Below are positions 12,101 through 25,475 of a stretch of DNA of 64,000 nt, piece after piece. Each line of letters opens with the position of its first letter. Positions within the stretch are counted from its first letter, which is position 1. The DNA lies in contig VWYX01000405.1 of NCBI GenBank assembly GCA_013396525.1, forward strand, positions 485,083-549,082. Direction: 5' to 3'. The notes beneath the pieces are model-generated. The model worked only from the letters and a program-made list of their open reading frames with translations, had not been told where the DNA came from and ran no database searches. Source of the DNA: Chaetorhynchus papuensis. Taxonomy: Eukaryota > Chordata > Aves > Passeriformes > Rhipiduridae. The translations under genes were made by a program, and so were the position numbers.

Positions 12101-15100
12101 TTTAAATCACCAAAGGTTCTAAGCTTATTGAGATTAATTAAGATACAATGAATCACAGAGTAAACAGGATTAAGAATATAATAGGATTTGGCAAATTCAT
12201 TAAAAAAATATGACAGTCATACTGGTTATTTTGATAGTACCAGATAGTAGGGGGGGTTTGAAGTACTATATCTAAAGAAATTTCCAACAAAAGGCATTCT
12301 CTTCAATGAAAAAAAACCACCTGTGAAAATTACAGCATACTACAACTGTATCACAATACAGCTACCGCAGGTCAGCCAGGTGATGGTGGTTAGATGAAAT
12401 ATGATATCTATTGTGGAGTTCAGCTGTTATCTGAAAATACACTTGAGCTTTGTGAAATAGATAAGAGGAAGCACTTCTGAGTTGGTGGAAAATACATGAA
12501 CTTATTTAACCTATTTAGTATTGACGTTGTGCTTAATGTTATACAAAATACAGTAACCTTCAAAAGTCTTGCCTTTTTCCTATCTGGAAAAATAATTTTT
12601 GACCAGCTTCTGATAATTTCCATATACTCATGTAAAAACAATTTGCAATTATTTTTTTAAGCATACATACACTTATAACATACATATATTTTATTTAAAA
12701 CTGCAATTATTATCAAAGTCAAGATAAAGAGATGAAATCTCAGTGAAATTAATCACAATCTGAGATTTTTGCTTAGGTGTTGCAAGCTAAATAACCCCGC
12801 TAGAATGCCCATCATTACTAGAAACATACTAAAATCCTGACCTACTCAGTTGAGCCTGGGATATGCATCGCTCACCCAAACTGGGTAATGGACCTCTGAG
12901 CTGGAATACTGTGTCTGTGCTTGTCCTGTCAGCATTCTTGGGATAGAGCAACTTTATGTCTGTGTTCAATTTCCTGTCAGGAGTTATCTGTTAGGCATGG
13001 AGCTGTGCAAAAAACAGTCCCAGTTCTTTTAGACCCAAGTATACCACCTTAAGAGTTTCTCTACCAAATTCACCTACTTTTATATATATATATAATTGCA
13101 GAAAAAAGCCATGAGACACGACTTTTCTGCAGTCATCACCAAAGATAAGCCAAGAGACTGTATCTGGTATGCTGATACCTTGATTTTGTATGTGTCAGAA
13201 TCCCCTGCACATCTAGTTTCACGTATAGTTTTCTGTTCATGTCTGGTTTCAGTACCTAAATGCTAAACAAGGAGAAAAAAAAAAAAGTCTCTGCATTACA
13301 TAGTCTTTGAGTGTTTTCTTGGAAAACACCACATGCTGGAAAGACCACTACAAATTTTCCTGAAGGTATTTTTATATAGCTCACCGCATTAAATATTTAT
13401 TACTGGTGTCTTAAGTTTTCCCATCAAAATTAATATAAGCAATTTATTTATCCATCACTGTTTAGTTATATAAACAAGAAATAGGAGTCATAAATAGGGA
13501 GACAGTAAAAAGTATGTTCTTGTTTTTAAAAACCTGATGTTCACATTATTTTATCACCATTGTGTTAGAGAAATTACTGTTTTATACTCAAGTAAATGAA
13601 AAGGAATGGAAAATGAAAAAGTGAATTGTCTGTGATAGAGATTCAGACTTTAATAAGCAACGGTGTTGTACAATGGTTATTAATTTCCTTTAGAACCAAA
13701 TGTGCCCTTTTCTCACACACAGATTATAGTTTGGATTTTGTTTTTCATTACTTGTTGATGCTTATTTACTCTGGGTGATTGGCTATTCAAGCATGTCAAG
13801 AATATGCCATTTCACAAGATTGGTCCCAGCATTACAGAGAGTTTTCAGAAATGTAGTCTGTTTCTCTCATATACCACGATTGAAAGCTCAAGACATTTAT
13901 TCACTTACTACTCTAACTACCTTGCTGTCCCACTGTAGTTTCCTCAAGAACAGCAAGTGCTGTGCTTCTCTAATTGGCACTTCCTTGCCAGCCCTCTGTC
14001 CCATTCATCATCTCTGTCTACAAATGGTCAGCTCTGAAGGGCAGATCAGCCACAAGTCTCTAGAGAAGTCACAGATGAGACACACAAGGATAAAAGAAAA
14101 AAAGAACCAGGGACACTGCTAAAGGAAAGGACACAAAAAGACTGAGCAAACAAGTGAGCTAAGAAGAGATTAGGAGAAGAACGTGTCAGAACAGATTAAT
14201 TTGAGGACATGAAGCATAAGGCATAATATCAGGATTTTTTTGTGGAATAGCTAGAGAGACAAGTCAACAAGAAAAAATAAGAGGAGAGAAAGGAGAGGTC
14301 AATAAAATGAGCAGAGCCTTTCAAAGTATATCGAAAATAGCCCTAGACTAAAACTAAAAGAAATTTGTCAAGAAAAGGAAGGATGAAGTAAGTGGTGAAC
14401 ATAAAGAGGGAAGGACTTGGTAATAAAATTCTAAATGAGGAATTTCTGTAGGAATGTAAATGACGGGTTAAATGCATTGGTTGAAGTACACCTTATGCTG
14501 ACAGACTAGAACATCACCTTCAAAATGTAATTTTAACATCCCTTTTAGTAAAGACCAAATAAATTAAAAGCCACTTTACTCAGAGGAGGCAAGGTTCAAT
14601 TTGCCTACACTGCTGAGAAACTTGCTCAGAGCCTACATTTACTTTCCTTTGTAAAGTAAAACCATTCAGCTAATGCTGAATAATATTTTAATGAAAGCAC
14701 TTAATATCCACAGGCTTAATTAGATATATTTTTACACACAGCTATGCTGAGTGTTTATGGCCCATGAACTTAGTTTTTTCCTAATGTTTATGGTCTGATT
14801 GTTGAAAATTAGTTTACTTGCCTGAAAATTAAACACTTCATGAACATTGGCTGAAATTTAGCCTTCAGTTCTCATGGGAGTTTATAAGGAATTTGAAAAT
14901 ATATAGTTAACACAAAGGTTAATCAAAGGTTAATAGTTCTTATGACTGAGCAGAGTGGATAGAAAGTTGGGACAGTTTAGTAGTGTTTTCAGATTTTAAC
15001 TCATTTCAGCTGGAAATCTCTGAGAGCTGTAAAGTGACTATCTTACCTCTGTTTCTCAGATGAAAGCAGTCTAGGGACATACAAGGGCATTAGTGTCTAA

Positions 15101-18100
15101 ACAATTTGACATCAGTTGAAGAAAAAGTACAAAAAGCTATATTTAGCAAATCAAAAGTGATCTATACAGAAAGTATTACACAGATTAATTTTCTAAATGG
15201 ATGCTGAAAATGAGTAATCAGCCCTGAAATTAGCTGGCAAATTTCTTACCTTGAAACAGTGGTTACCCTAGTAATTGTAGATATGTTGATATTTTACATA
15301 GGAATATAAAAGTCAGAATATGTAGAAAACAAAATAAAGAAAGAAACAAAACAAAATCAGGTAATGCATATCTGTGTTACTGACACATTCAATACATTTC
15401 ATATTCTTTGATATAAAATCTTAAAAACATGTAAAATTAAGTGTTTGTATTAGAAACATTTAAGAAAAACAGATTAAATTAAGTCATAAATCACAGAATT
15501 TTCAAAATTGAAAAAAGGAGGAAAAGGGTTAGAAACTGCTCAGTCTTAAAAGAACACACAGAACCCAGGTTTAGCTACTTGTTTGCCTGAACAGATGTGA
15601 CTCTCTTTGCTTCTTCTTTACAAAATGATACGCTAGAAACATTTCTGGGAGGTGCTGTCAATTTACTCCATACAAACAATTAAAAATTAATGGAAAGAGA
15701 AACAGAAAGCTGCATATTTATCTCCTGGGTAGCTCTAATCATCAGGCAATAGCAATATTTTCACTCTTGGGTCCTATAAGTATTTGAATAACTTCCCACA
15801 TTGAGCAAATGTCTGCAGCAAGATGTACTGAATAAAATCCAAGTCTAAAACCATTAGACTCTAACATTTAGGAACCTGTACTGAAAAATGAAAAAAATAA
15901 TCATTTGTAGCTCTTAACACACTGAATGGATCTTGCTCTCTCTTCCTTGTTGAAAGTTTAGCCCCTGAAATTTTGTGTAAAAGGAAGGTCATAGCATCCT
16001 TTCCAGCTCAAGATAATCACAAATAGTTTGAGAAAAGTAGAAACACAAGTTTCAAGCATAATGATAATTGAAACAAACATCAGCTACAGAGAAAGCAATC
16101 TGAGAAAACACAAAGGAAAGGGAAAATCTTAGATTCATCTCTTCGGTTATCCTGCAGCAGACATTACATTGGTGATGGAAAAAGGTGAATTAGAAGATAT
16201 TTGGCTGGCTATTCCATTTTCTGGTCCTGTAGCAATAATATAGCTCAACTGGTTTTATCGTGGAGGAACAGAGCATGATTAAGATCAGGCCTCTGATGTG
16301 ACTACAGCCTCACAATCAGTATCATTGGCTGGTACCTTTCCAATGTGCACTAACGATGGATAAACCATCAGAAAAGTTACCCATCAGAAAGCTGACTAAA
16401 GATCACAAAGGAGAGGAAGCAGATACACTCTGCATCTCACTTTACCCCTAAGTTGAACTTATTTCCACTGAAGTAAAGGGGAAATAAACAACGTAACTGA
16501 GGAAATAGTAAATATAGAAGACAACTAAACTCTAAAGTAATGGGGGTGAGGGTGTGTGTTTGGATTTTGTTTTTCTTTGTTTCTTAATTCCCTTATAGAG
16601 AAGAGAAATTTTTTTTACATGGGATTCTTTTTATTTACTTCTTATTTCTGAAAAACGTTACAAGAAAAGACTGAGTACCTAAAACTAAGTTTATCTTACC
16701 AATTACTGAATAGGGAATGTTAGAAACATATAGTCCAAAACTGGCCTAAAACAAAACCTGTATATTAGTTACAAATACCCAGTACTGTCTTTGATATATA
16801 CATTTACTATTAGTATCTTATATCAGCTGCCAGTATACTATTCTGTCTATTTTTATAAAACAGAGAATGAGGGCATCTAAATGATTTCTGTATCAGACCA
16901 AACTGGGCAAACTTAGGATACCAGCCAAAAAATTGCCATCAATTTAAGACATCCTGGCTAAGGTTAAGAAGAGATTTGAAGACAGAATACCTCCAGAAAA
17001 GCTGATTTAAAGACAACAAAAGATCAGGCCAACAATATTCACTATTATTTGAATTTTTGGTTTTTTATTCCTTTCTCTCTTGTCTCCATATCAGTCAAGC
17101 AATACCTTACATTTGGTGAATGAAAGCAAAAACATGAGAAAGAAATGGTATTTTAAAAAGGGTATTACATTGCTTGGATGACACCATGGATTATGCTCAC
17201 TGTAATCAAATGGGAAAGTCATGGTATTGGTAACTTTCCTACCACACAGTCACAACTATTGAAAAGCAAGAATTTCAACATTATTTTAAGGAACTTCTTT
17301 TTCCTGATGGAACTCCTTCAAATCTTACTGTGGTAATAACCAAGTAAGTTGTTGTACACCTGAGTCACAATTCAGAGTTTTAAAACTTTTTGCTGTTTTT
17401 TTCACTACTAACACAGGAATTCAGTTTTTGTCTTTCTGTTCTACTGTACAGGAAAATTTGAAAAGTTATAAGATTAGGAGAAAAGGGTACATTTGCACTT
17501 TAATCACTTGTCTGGATTTGCTGCACATAAATCAGACAGTCAAACCCCATCAGCATACCAGAAATTATACTCACAGACTCTCTCTGTTAACACTTAAAAT
17601 CTTACATGTTTCGGGTTTTATGTCACAGAAATTTATGGAATCTGGTTTTGGGGGTTTTTTCTTTCCTTTTCTTTTTAAAGTCTGGAGTTAGAATAAAGGG
17701 AAGAAGAAGAAAAAAAGGTGCTTTAACTTTGTTGTTTGAAAAAAAAAAAATTATAAACATGGACAAATATGAAAAAATCCTTAAATGAAAAAAATACTGT
17801 AAAATATTACTAGAGAAAAACAACCAAACCCAAGAAAATAAGGTTATGCACTGAAAATGCCAGATACACTTATTTGACTGAGATATGCACTGGATTTACT
17901 CAGTCCAAGACAGGACTGCTTCATGCCAGCACAGACACCCACCAATCCTCAACAAAGCCTTTCTGACAAAACTCCTGCACAGAATTGGCTGACTTTCAGA
18001 AAATATTTGATTACTTGAGAGTTCTGTCGTGTAATTCTATGAATCCTGTACAACTTATAATCACTCCCAGAGTACTGTAGGTTGGTGTTGGTGAGAGATT

Positions 18101-19073
18101 TAGCTGGCCATCCTCTTTACTTACACAAACGCTGCAATTACTGGTTACTTCTCAGGGAGAGGAGATGGGGATGGTCCTTGGGACAGGAAGCTGCCCTTCC
18201 TTGTTGGAGTATAAGCTAGTTAAATGCTGGAATATACAGTGTTGAACTGTTCTCTATTTTAAAATCATATCATCTTACTACATCTTTATAATCAGTGCAT
18301 ACATGTCTCATTTCTTAATGCTTGCATGGAGCTTTTGTGGAACACTGAGTTTATATGTACACACCAAGCTTTTTGTGTATCATGAATATATTGTGATAGC
18401 AAAAAGCCTTCTCAGTGCAATGATTTTTTATATTCAGTACATTGTTTAGAATTATTAAATTGGTAGAGTAAAAGTAAAAAATTAAGTATGTTTCAAAGCA
18501 GGACAAAAAAATCCTGTTACAAATTATCTTTATTGTCGTTGGAAAGCTCGTCAGTATCTAACACCATAACCTAATATTGCTGACTAGTTTCTCATAAAAG
18601 GAGTACTGAGAGACAGACTTGACAGCACAAGCTTAACAAAGAAGCATCATCCAATATACATTAATTTTAAGGCTAAACAGAACTATTTTAGTCCCTTATT
18701 TGATCTCATGTACAAAAGAAGTAGAGATTCACCAATCTTTTTTTAATATTTCTGTATATAAAATTCCTCACTATCTTTAAATAAAATTAATTCCAGTAAC
18801 ATTTCACAAGGAGTGGTTGTTATTGCTTGTTGGTAAATTGTGCCTATGGTTAAATAACTTCATCTTCAAAAGTGTCATTCAATTTTCCTTATAATTCTCT
18901 TCTTAGAAAGATTTTAAAATAAAACAACTAATGACAAAAACAAAGGAATAATTATTACCAGCACTGATACATTTGATAAGAAAATATACAGTAAATATAA
19001 TGAGTTCCAAAATAACTGAAATTTTTTGAGAGTTCATTATATAGTTATTTTCATTATATTATTAATCAGAATC
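9102..19073. other. Ten kilobases of AT-rich non-coding DNA
   Basis: I recognise no exon, RNA gene or TE body. Visible items are T runs at 9417-9431 and 9470-9479, a (TA)8-like run at 13081-13095, and A runs near 13270 and 17740. The longest frames (106 codons minus strand near 9.3-9.6 kb, 115 codons plus strand near 13.8-14.1 kb) have ordinary non-coding composition and no recognisable domain. Confidence 0.55.
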
Positions 19074-19176
19074 TACTATATATAGATATATATTATATAT
19101 CTATATATAGATACATTATCTATATATCTATTTATATCTATCTATCTATATATATATATATATCCATATCTATCTT
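19074..19176. repeat. TATC/TA microsatellite, partly palindromic
   Basis: Mixed ATAGATAT and CTATATAT units pass into (TATC)n and then a (TA)9-like run. Early units are inverted with respect to later ones, so single strands can self-pair. It is a compound microsatellite. Confidence 0.9.
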
Positions 19177-22100
19177 CAGCAGCTCATGTTTATTCTTAAA
19201 GAAGCCCCTCCATGTTTTTAGTTTTTCAGGGGAAAAAAAAGTCACATTACTCCATATAATTTTACAGCATACCTATTTTGAAACCACTATTTAAAAAGCC
19301 ATTAACCCAGAACAGTGAGTACAAATAACACCTGTCTGAAAAGATATGGCAGTCTACATCTTCCCCGCAGTACACTGAAACCACTCTGCCTGGAAGATAG
19401 CTTCTAAGACAGATCACGTCTCCCACTGAGAAAAAGGTAGCTGCTTTTTTTACAAACACATGCTTTAAACACTTCCACCATTTCCACAATCTGCTGGCTT
19501 CTGCAGCTAGGTAGGGATTAAAATCTGCCTGGCAGTCACTCATATTAATTCCACCGAGGAGTGGCAAAGTCAAATGGTGCACCACTGCCAAGGCTTGAGT
19601 GGCACTGCTTCCGCGCAGGCAGCTTCCCCAGGGATTGATTGCTACCACCGCAGCAGAGAATCTCTCTGCTAATCTCTAACTGCTGCTGACCTATCTCTGC
19701 CTTCCACTCCCAAGTATACAATAAATCAAGCGCATTTTACATGAAAAATGAAGTAATTACTCAGTGAATCCAATGGCTAATTGTGCACGGAAGCCTCTGG
19801 GAGATGTGGGACAAATCCATGTCAGATTTGTCAAAGGCAGAGAAAAGTAAACTAAGTTAATAACTCCTCAGATACTGACAGACTGAAAGGGACTGAAATG
19901 CACCATTTCTTCAAAGAAACCAATACCTTGCTTAAGGGAAATGGAAAATTCTAGCTATATAGTTTAACTTTACAGCAACAGCAGGAGTGATTTAGAGGAA
20001 ATGTTGTACCAAAAGCAACCAGTTTCTGGAGAAAAATGTCATGGGGCTGCAGCTTCTTATGTCAGATATCATTATTACATGCTATTTAAAGCAACCTTCT
20101 ATTTTTTTATATCTTTCTTTCTTTCCACCTACTCTGCAACTGGGTACTTCTGAGTCCCATAATTCTTCATTCAATTTAATTCAGTTCACTTGCTCCCTCT
20201 CCCCAGCTTCTCTCTCGATTGCTCCTTATCCAGGGAAACCTACCCCAAACTCCTATTACCGATGCAGCACTGTGGCTGCTTAAATGCCATGTACCTCTGC
20301 TTGATGGCTTTCTCAGCTGCATTGTGGAAGGAGAGGAGAAAAGAGACAGGGACAAAGCAGGTGAAAGATAAATTCCCTTGCTCCCATTTGAGTTCCTAGC
20401 CAGTCTTTGCTCAAAGCAGATCACAGCAGGTGTGATTAGTTTCAACCTTGCAGCTCTGACCTGAATGAAGCATTTTTTTGATGTATTTAAGCAGAGCATC
20501 TCATCATCTGGACAGCAATAGGAACTGTAAGAGATGAAAACATGCTCGGTGGCTTTTTTTAGAGGTAACAGTAGTGAACTTCTGGTAAGTATCTACTGAA
20601 CATATGTGCTTTTTCAACTTGGCTAAATTTGCCTGGATTGTCACAGGATAGCAAAAGAAACATTCATGACACAAATGCCACTCCTCTGCCAAGTTTCAAG
20701 GTCACTTACAATTTAGCTTTGAAAAGCAACACATTTTTCTGCAGCCTAGCTGCTGGAAACAGCTGAACCATTTTGGCGGACTTTTTTTTCAAGTCGTGGT
20801 CCTGACACAACTAGCCAGAATGGAAAATTTCAGCCTAAATAGTTACAGAACCTGCCAAGCCTAATATGTTTAATGTGAGATGTTATTTCCTAGATGCTCC
20901 CACAGCAGTTACCTTCATCTCTCATAGCTACAGGGCTTTGCTGAGGACTCGCCCACAGTTCAAGACACCGTCAGCAGGTTACAGCTGATCAGCTCATGAG
21001 TTCTTTTTAGTACACAGGGAAAAGGAGAAAAAAAATGCTCAAAATCAAAAACTTTTCAGTCAGTCCTTTAAAAATACAACATCAAAAACATTGCAGTGAC
21101 TCTTGGAAATTAAATTTGGATGTCTGTGCTTCTCTTTTCTTTATTGGCAAGACTTCTCAGTGGGGGCTACAAGCCTAGTTACATTAGGGGAGATAATACT
21201 ATGAGAGAGAAAAAGGGGAACTGAAATCTCTTACCTACAGTTTCTTTAGCTACCAGAAGTAAAACACATTTAGACTCAAAAGGTTTGTATTAAAAGATTT
21301 TAATTCAGCAGCAGAACTTCAAGATTTTTTAACAGTAGAGGAGACAGGAGACATTTGCCCAAGAGTTAAAATGTTTTAATACAGAGAACTATTTAAAAAC
21401 AAAGAGCAAAAAGCTCTTGGGCATTGGGAGATCTGAGGTAATTGGATTTGATCAGATAAAGAGGAAGGCAATTATTTACATAACAACAAAAAAATCCACA
21501 GAGAAAAAATAATCTTCCTTTCATGATATCTTAGAAACAATCGGACATCAAACATTACTTTCATGCAGCCACGTTTTATTGTTTCCTTAGGCTTAATCAA
21601 CATGCACGGATGAGTTGGGGATACTCAGAAATTATAACTTCAATCGTGCTATCTATGTTTCCTTAAGTTCTCTTCAAAAAGTTTAACTTTGTTAGTCTAA
21701 AGTACTTCCTTATGTAAATTAAATACAATTTCCTTTCCTCTTAACACAGCAAAAGACACATGTCACATGTTGACACATAATGGATGATACAGGTACTATT
21801 ACAGTCGTTGCAGCAAAGATGTTAAACTTGGAAAATTTTCACCAGTCAGTACTACAAGGTGAACAGACAGATGGGCACATTGAGTGGACATTATACCACA
21901 TATGTGTGTGCTAGAAAGGAGATTACTCCTCCCTCTTGCCTCTTTTTAACAACTACTTTCTCAGCATAGCTCAAATTCAGTTCATTTGGCCTTTCAAACC
22001 AAAATTTCTGGCATCATTTCAGAACACCTGAATGTCACTGTCTGCACCTCAGAGTTGAGACGACAGGAAAGACAGGAGTAACCTACTCTGATGCATTCAT

Positions 22101-23988
22101 ATGCCTCATGGGTAGGAGGAAAAATTATGTTTTGCTCTGGTGTTAATTGGTTAGACAGAGGAAGGACACTCAAAAGAGGAAGGTAAATGAGTTTGTTCTG
22201 AGCTTTGTGCTGACGTGGCTGGCACTTCAGTTACCCTGACTACATATATACGAGCCAGAAACACAGAAACAACACAGGGAGTCAATGCCATATATTAGTA
22301 TCACTAAAACTATGTGTGTGGGAGAGGAAATGCTTAGATTTCTAATTTGTGCTGAAAAACTTTAATGCTGTACAAAACAGCCCATCTTTATCCCCAAATA
22401 GTCCAATTAAAAGTTTTTGAGAATGAATATTTCTTCTTAATTATACTGTAGATGGACATCTATGCTATTATATATATTTACATGATCAAAGCCCAGCAGT
22501 CATATTAAGTCCTAAACATATTTTTATATTTACATATATAAATAATTTTTCTGAGAAAATATCTTGCCACCAAGGAAATTAAAATGAATGAAGTAAATAT
22601 GTTAGCTTTCTAAATACTACCCCATTGCAGAGAAAATGCACAATTTGGAATAAGATAAAGACACTAAGAAATTTGTCTGTTTTCAGAAAAGTATATGTGT
22701 TCTAAACTATACCAAGTGTCACTGAAGTATAATTGTTTTTACATTACCTTTTTGTAAAATTTGCAAATATTTTCAGTCTTTTCTCAATAATAACCCCCCC
22801 CAAAAAATGTTGCATGTTTTATGCAGTAAAATGGTGTTATCTCAGAGCTGTTTTCTTGCACTGTAATCCAAAAAAGTTTATGCTGGGTGAAAAGTATCAA
22901 ACATGTTTTCTGAAATATTTGAAATATATTAACTGGTTCTTTTGCATCATTTTTATAATCATTGTGGAAACTCTGATTTTCAGAAGAGGTTTTTGTTTTT
23001 CTCCTTGCTCACCTTCAGTATTTCTAAAGGAAACACCGATTATCTTTTTAATGTCACATTTGTTTCCTAAATACTTATTACTATGTGAGTAGTCTTTTCT
23101 AAGCTGCATAAAGGACAACCTTAAATCACTATGGGAAAAAACATACTGCTACATATTGAACCAAATATTAAACCTCAGACCATCTTGCAACTCATTTTTT
23201 GGGTTATCCCTGTTATAATGCTATGCAGTGATAAGACAGTGAGTTTGATGATAAAGTGCTGAATCTGACACACTAAAGATAAATGAGAATGACTGGTAGA
23301 AAGCTGCTCTACTTTTGCTGCACTGTATGGGAAGGTGGGTTCATTTCCATCTCCCTGTCAGGTACCTGAAAACAACAGGCCTTATGCCTTCTTAATCTCA
23401 ATGGGTTACCTTCATAAGCTCTTTAAAAGTTATATATGGAAGCTCGAGTAAGCCGATTAGCAATGGTTGTTTGCAATCGGACATCAGCAAAGTACATAAT
23501 AATAATACTGCAACATAACTGAGAATGCAGAATGAGGATGGTACCAGTTGGAAGATATAGCAATGTTATTTAAGACACAGAAGGGTCGCATAAAACCCAG
23601 AAGGCAGCCATGTACATTTTAAATGCCATCTCTTCCATCCTGAAACAGACATTTAAAATTTCCTGACTTTGAAGAGGGCACCTTTGCTGACACTACTCAA
23701 CCTAAAAAAGTTTAGCTGTATATCACTTTCTAGATACGTGTTTACTCTTTATCAAATTTTGACTTTCTGAAGTTCTACAGCAATGATTGATAGCACTTAG
23801 CTATGTCTATTAGGTATATTTTATTGAAAAACTATGTGAATGCCTAACACTAACCATGGTACATTTTCTATTTTTTACTGGATTAATGCAGCATTTAAGA
23901 ATTCACTCTAGCATTTTGTACTGGAACATGCCCTCACTAATATTTGTACTGTGACAATAAATAGTTCAGTTGTTATAGCATAGAATGA
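19177..23988. other. AT-rich DNA with one CpG-retaining patch
   Basis: No gene is recognised. About 19,262-19,720 is less AT-rich than its surroundings and keeps CpGs (CCGAGG, CCGCGC, CACCGC); a 128-codon frame crosses it on the minus strand without any known domain. A C7 run followed by A6 occurs near 22,795. The rest is unique AT-rich sequence. Confidence 0.5.
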
Positions 23989-24768
23989 ATCATCACAGAA
24001 CCGTGGAATGGTTTGGGTTGGAGAGGACCTTAAAGATCATCGAGTTCCAGCTCTCCCTGCCATGGGTGGGGACACCATCCAACAGACCAGGCTGCTCAAT
24101 GCCCCAGCCAACCTGATCTTGAACACTTCCAGGGATGGGGCATCCACAGCTTTGCTGCATAACCTGTTCCAGTGTCTCACCACCTTCACAGTAAAGAATT
24201 TTTTCTTATAGCTAATCTTTCAGTTAAAAGACATCGCCCCTTGCCCCTTGTCCTATCACCACATGCCCTTGTCAAAAGTCCCTCTCCAGCTTTCTTCTTC
24301 TACCCCATTAGGTACTGGAAGGCTGCAGTAAGGTCTCCCTGGAGCCTTTTATTCTCCATGCTGAACTACCTCAACTCCCTCAGCCTGTCTTCATAGAAAA
24401 GGTGTTTGAACCCTCTGATCATCTTTTTGGACATCCTCTGGACTCACTCCAAGAAATCAAGGTCTTTCTTGTGCTGGGGGCCCCAAAACTGGATGCAGTA
24501 CTTCTGGTGGGGTCTCACAAGAGTGGATTAGAGGGGCAGAATCACTGCCCTTGACCTGCTGGCCACACTTCTTTTGATTTAATATGGCATTCTGGGCGCC
24601 AAGCTCACACTGATAGGTCATGTCAAGCTTTTTATCCTCCAACATCTCCAAGTCTTTCTTCTCAGGACTGTTCTTAATCCCTTCTCTGCCCAGCCTGTAT
24701 TTGTGATTGGTATTGCCCTGACTCACATATAGTACCTTGTATTTGCCCTTGTTGAACTTCATGAGGCA
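23989..24768 (-). mobile_element. CR1 LINE, 3' part with broken ORF2
   Basis: A 5'-truncated CR1 copy of about 780 bp. The plus strand opens with the reverse complement of the CR1 3' end (GGAATGGTTTGGGTTGGAG, then GACCTTAAAGATCATCGAGT) and ends at GAACTTCATGAGG. On the minus strand, 24,762 downwards encodes the start of the ORF2 C-terminal region (MKFNKGK, later EKKDLEMLEDKKLDM). The family-like frame then changes: minus-strand 24,500-24,462 reads YCIQFWGPQHKKD in a different frame from the preceding part, so at least one frameshift separates them. The 101-codon open frame at 24,457-24,762 runs out of the true frame near its C-terminus and is a relic. No reverse-transcriptase or endonuclease core is present. 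Function: none expected. Confidence 0.95.
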
Positions 24769-25445
24769 GTTAAACCAATGTTGAACAAAATATGGTGCCT
24801 AATAATATTCTGAAAAGATTTTAGCCTGCCTTTCAGTGTTTGAAATTGTATCTGTCATGCTTGCCCATTTGTCAGTCCTGAATAACAGTGAAAATTGAGA
24901 GCACAGAAAAAAAAAGTTGATTAAAGTAAAAATAAGTCAGAATAGCATATATGTTAGCTAAAGTTCTCTGTGATTCTCCTCTGAGATCAGACAACCTTTT
25001 GATTTAATTTTTCCTGACAGTTCAGTATAATATAATAACAGACAGAATGTCCTTGGTTATCACTTTTGCTTCCTCTCACTGTTGTCCTTGTCTACTGCAG
25101 ATGCTCAGCCTGAACCAAACCACTTTTTAGACAAAGCAGATAATCCAGAAAGAGTTTTACCCACAATATTAGGTGAAAGTAGCAGAAGGGCCCATCTGTG
25201 ATTTTTGTTGCAATTCTAAATATTGATTACCTTCCCTTTCTTCATTTTACAGCATTGTGGAAGGGGAACTGAGACATACGATGCCTGCCAATAGTTTGAC
25301 GAGCGTACATGCCAACTTCTAGGGCTAGATCTCCCCACTACTTAAGAAACGCTCAAAGGTATGTTCAGAAATGTCCATAGCCCAAGTTCCCTGCCATCCT
25401 GAGCATGTTAGCATGTTTCTGTAATTGTGCTGACCAAGAATGACC

Positions 25446-25475
25446 ACAGCCAAGCACAGCCAAGCACAGCAGAGC
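25446..25475 (+). repeat. 10-bp tandem repeat, three copies
   Basis: Unit ACAGCCAAGC occurs twice exactly and a third time with two changes. It is a short local slippage product in otherwise unique sequence. Confidence 0.85.

Noticed and set aside
13775..14122. 115-codon plus-strand open frame
   Set aside because: No recognisable family, ordinary composition, and no supporting promoter or splice signals that I could identify.
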